Of a DNA stretch of 64,000 nt, positions 61,761-64,000 are shown in pieces. Below the pieces are notes generated by a model, which was not told where the DNA came from, ran no database searches, and saw only the letters and a program-made list of their open reading frames with translations. The stretch lies in assembly GCA_022508305.1 (NCBI GenBank), contig JAFLVM010000003.1:1-64000 (forward strand). The letters are read 5' to 3'. Source of the stretch: Clostridiales bacterium. GTDB taxonomy: Bacteria; Bacillota; Clostridia; Christensenellales; CAG-314. Made by a program: the position numbers and the translations under genes. The first letter of the stretch is position 1. The number at the start of each line of letters is the position of its first letter.

Positions 61761-61788
61761 AAGAGGACACAATTTGTGTCCTCTTTTC
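61761..61788. terminator. bidirectional terminator
   Basis: AAGAGGACAC/GTGTCCTCTT stem around five bases, with TTTT on the plus side. It lies between the MBL gene and the convergent glycosyltransferase. Confidence 0.85.
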
Positions 61789-61806
61789 AATTGCCGTTGA
61801 ATGTGT

Positions 61807-62961
61807 TTATTCGGCGGTAGTGTTGTTGTGTTTTGTCACAACGTCGATTAGCATTTGTTCCATACGCTTCATGCATTCGTCTTGATTGAAAACTATGGAT
61901 TTTTCAAGGTATTTCTTTTCGTATTCTTTTTTCAATTCCGGATTTTCAATCCAAAAATCAATAACTCTTGCAAGGTCTTTCGGGTTGCGACATTTGAAAA
62001 TACATTTTTCATCTACGGCAAACTCCTTTGTCGCCGCAAGCTTGGAATCGGACACGATAGTCAGTTTTCCGCACGCTATCGCCTCCAAGCAAGCAATGCC
62101 CTCAAGTTCGATTTCGGCAGAATGTACGTAAATGTCGCAGTAGTTTATGACGTCGATTATGTCAGTTCTGCTGTAAAAGTTGAATACGGGCGCTACGGGC
62201 AAATCTTGAGCTAATTTCTTGTAGTATTTTTCCTTAGGGCCGATTCCGCCGAAAATGAGTTGTATTTCATCCTTGTGGCGAGAATATTTAATTGCTTTGA
62301 GTAGTGTATCTTGAGATTTTTCTCTCGCAAGTCTACCAACGGACAGTATAACGATTTTGTCCTTGTACTCTTCGGGTTTAGGTTGTTCGCGCTTTTGCAC
62401 GTAGCTGTGTACGCCGTTGGAAATTACGTAGGCGGGCGTTGACTTCCTAACACTGTGTTCAAAGACGTTTTTGATAAACTCCGTAGGGTAGTGTATTGCG
62501 CTTACGTGTTTGTATAGATGGTCGTATATGAACAAGTAAACAAGGTCGTTAGCAGGCTTGATTTTGTTAAGCTTTAAATAACTTGTCAAATTTTCCGCCT
62601 GCATGTGAAATCCTGCCGTAACGGGAATGTTCATTTCTCGAGCAATTTTCGCCGCTTTTATGCCAAGGCTCAGCGGAACCATAATGTGAACTACGTCAGC
62701 CCCAGTCAAGGCTTGTCTGATAATATGCGCTTCGGGTTTTGCTATGGTTACGCCGACTTTCTCAACGTAGGCGTTTAGAAGCGCGCCAAAGTCATAGTCC
62801 GGTACTACAAAAACGTCTTCATCGCCAATTCTGTCTTGGTCGCCGCACAAAATTCTAACCGTGTGTCCTTGCGCCTTCAAAAATCTTATCAAATTCATTG
62901 CCGCAACTGTGGTGCCGTTGTTTTCTTTTCCAAGCACGTCACAAACAACTGTGATTGTCAT
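61807..62961 (-). CDS. GT4 glycosyltransferase, glycolipid-type
   Basis: 384 residues from the ATG at 62961, preferred because GGAGG lies 8 bases ahead; an ATG five codons earlier overlaps that site. The GT-B fold has VVCDVLGKENNGTTVAAMNLIR at the start, LSVGRLAREKSQDTLLKAI at the hinge and an E-x7-E type HSAEIELEGIACLEAIACG in the C-terminal domain. It resembles diacylglycerol glucosyltransferases and other GT4 enzymes that use UDP- or GDP-sugars at the membrane. The acceptor is inference. Confidence 0.87.
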   Translation of the reverse strand: MTITVVCDVLGKENNGTTVAAMNLIRFLKAQGHTVRILCGDQDRIGDEDVFVVPDYDFGALLNAYVEKVGVTIAKPEAHIIRQALTGADVVHIMVPLSLGIKAAKIAREMNIPVTAGFHMQAENLTSYLKLNKIKPANDLVYLFIYDHLYKHVSAIHYPTEFIKNVFEHSVRKSTPAYVISNGVHSYVQKREQPKPEEYKDKIVILSVGRLAREKSQDTLLKAIKYSRHKDEIQLIFGGIGPKEKYYKKLAQDLPVAPVFNFYSRTDIIDVINYCDIYVHSAEIELEGIACLEAIACGKLTIVSDSKLAATKEFAVDEKCIFKCRNPKDLARVIDFWIENPELKKEYEKKYLEKSIVFNQDECMKRMEQMLIDVVTKHNNTTAE

Positions 62962-63169
62962 TGATTTTTCCTCCATAATTGTTAGGTCGGTAAATTACAA
63001 ACTTCAAAAGTCTGCATATTCAATACAAAATAAACACAACAATTATATTACTTACTGCTAATACTGTCAAAACGGAAAACTGAATGGAGAAAAAATCTTT
63101 TTCATTTATTATTAGATAAATAGCGCGTGGGCTGGTAAAAACTTTCAATTTAGTGTATAATGGTTTACA

Positions 63170-63664
63170 ATGAAAAAGCTTTCAAATTTATTACTGACGA
63201 TATTGATTATATGTTTGCTTTTGACATTTGCCGCTTGTCCTAATAATCCCAACACGGGCAATCCCGCGGACGGTGAACAAAACGGCGGCGACAGTCAAAG
63301 TGGCGGTAGTGACGAGGTGACCTCTATGAAAATTACGATAGGAAACAGCGAGTTTTCGGCAACGCTATACGAAACCGAAGCGGCGAAGGCCTTTGCTAAG
63401 CTGTTGCCTCTTACTCTCAACATGAGTGAACTGAACGGTAACGAGAAATATCACAATCTTTCAACGACATTACCCACTAAAACCGAGAGCGTTGGCCGTA
63501 TCAACGCAGGGGACGTTATGTTGTGGCAGAGCAACTGTATCGTCCTGTTTTACGAGAGTTTCGCAACATCATACTCTTATACCAAAATCGGCAAAATCGA
63601 CGACGTAACAGGACTTGTACAGGCAGTTGGTAGAGGTAGTGTTACGGTGACTTTTTCATTGTAA
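63170..63664 (+). CDS. lipoprotein with a cyclophilin-like domain
   Basis: 164 residues. The lipobox Cys is near residue 23 (TFAACP), followed by a Gly/Asn/Ser-rich linker and a domain starting MKITIGNSEFSATLYETEAAKAFAKLLP. This is the Cyclophil_like fold found in many gut Clostridia lipoproteins, with GRINAGDVMLWQSNCIVLFY in the middle. True peptidyl-prolyl isomerase residues are not evident, so a binding role is more likely. There is no strong ribosome site before the ATG. Confidence 0.8.
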   Translation: MKKLSNLLLTILIICLLLTFAACPNNPNTGNPADGEQNGGDSQSGGSDEVTSMKITIGNSEFSATLYETEAAKAFAKLLPLTLNMSELNGNEKYHNLSTTLPTKTESVGRINAGDVMLWQSNCIVLFYESFATSYSYTKIGKIDDVTGLVQAVGRGSVTVTFSL

Positions 63665-63739
63665 AGGTCGTCAACGCATTTGAAATCAAAGTAAAATAAA
63701 ATTCAATAAGATTTTCTATTAAAATAACAGGAGAACATT

Positions 63740-64000
63740 ATGAAAAAATTACTTTCAAGCAAACTATTCGTAATACTTACGCCCATTATTGTATTAGTTG
63801 TAGGTATAGCCGCAGCAGTATTATTGAGTTTACAACCAAATGTATACGGTAATATATCAGGCGGTTTTGGACTTGTCAAAACGCAGTATGTATTCAGTTT
63901 GATGCACGCATGCGCATATTCGCTTCTTGCTGTTGTATTGTCTTGCATTACGCTGTTGCTTTGTGCTGTATTACGTAAATTAGCTAAAGTTCAAGATCGC
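63740..64000 (+). CDS. multi-TM membrane protein (5' part, cut by the window edge)
   Basis: 87 codons are visible with no stop. Ribosome site CAGGAGA before the ATG. Two TM segments (about 9-29 and 53-77) are separated by a Gly/Asn-rich loop, with a basic segment (LRKLAKVQDR) at the end. Family not recognised from this fragment. Confidence 0.65.
   Translation, partial: MKKLLSSKLFVILTPIIVLVVGIAAAVLLSLQPNVYGNISGGFGLVKTQYVFSLMHACAYSLLAVVLSCITLLLCAVLRKLAKVQDR

Overview
The window reads as a stretch of a Gram-positive, low-to-mid-GC bacterial chromosome, most likely Bacillota, class Clostridia, and plausibly an uncultured gut lineage (Christensenellales-like; this rank is inference). The grounds are standard-code genes with strong AGGAGG-type ribosome sites, 17-bp-spaced sigma-70 type promoters, many intrinsic terminators, and Clostridia-typical families (DUF4364, DUF421/DUF4363, TIGR04076, DegV, BspA-type LRR proteins). 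Most of the window is ordinary housekeeping, and two or three AT-rich islands stand out.

Layout. 1-173 is the 3' end of a 16S rRNA gene; a terminator follows within 160 bases and no 23S follows. 508-1950 is a small AT-rich accessory block: a Pycsar/SLATT-like membrane protein with a tiny basic partner, and an XRE repressor divergent from a membrane protein with three operators. 1994-5711 is a TetR gene and a feoA-feoA-feoB iron operon. 5498-13656 holds a lipoprotein, a DEDDh exonuclease, a 2H phosphoesterase, tRNA-Gly, an MTA/SAH nucleosidase, a DUF362 ferredoxin, greA-lysS, pyrophosphatase and an acyl-ACP thioesterase. 13787-28828 holds a tyrosine recombinase, an LRR lipoprotein, murI, an ECF S component behind a candidate tetrahydrofolate riboswitch, DUF421/DUF4363, a large unrecognised protein, a rhodanese-TtcA fusion, a free-Met-sulfoxide reductase, cysE and degV.

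The centrepiece is 29754-40195, a complete diversity-generating retroelement (DGR). It comprises a reverse transcriptase with the GNQSSQ and YMDD motifs, an Avd-like accessory protein, a template repeat (TR, 31573-31693) with its own promoter and terminator, and a 2129-residue target protein carrying the variable repeat (VR, 33363-33480). In the best alignment 21 of 22 TR/VR substitutions fall at TR adenines. A GC-rich hairpin with a GGAA loop lies 10 bases 3' of the VR, as in the prototype Bordetella phage system. The target has a signal peptide, a variable N-terminal domain, about 1700 residues of Cys/His-rich repeats (about 40 CxxC pairs) and a C-terminal membrane anchor. It therefore looks like a hypervariable binding head on a long cell-surface stalk. 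A membrane protein with EKPVVVEKIVE-type repeats follows 14 bases downstream.

40437-51909 returns to metabolism: GH13 and GH3 glucosidases, pgi, hisS, a CtpE-like P-type ATPase and an ABC-F protein. 51969-53600 is a second XRE/divergent-membrane-protein module. 53793-58968 holds an SDR, an alpha/beta hydrolase, an M3 peptidase, small secreted and membrane proteins, and deoC. 59159-59476 is a tRNA pair (Arg-CCG, Leu-CAA) with a tRNA fragment. Two overlapping nuclease-like genes (a PD-(D/E)XK-like protein and a beta-CASP metallo-hydrolase) follow, then a GT4 glycosyltransferase, a cyclophilin-like lipoprotein and a membrane protein cut by the window edge.
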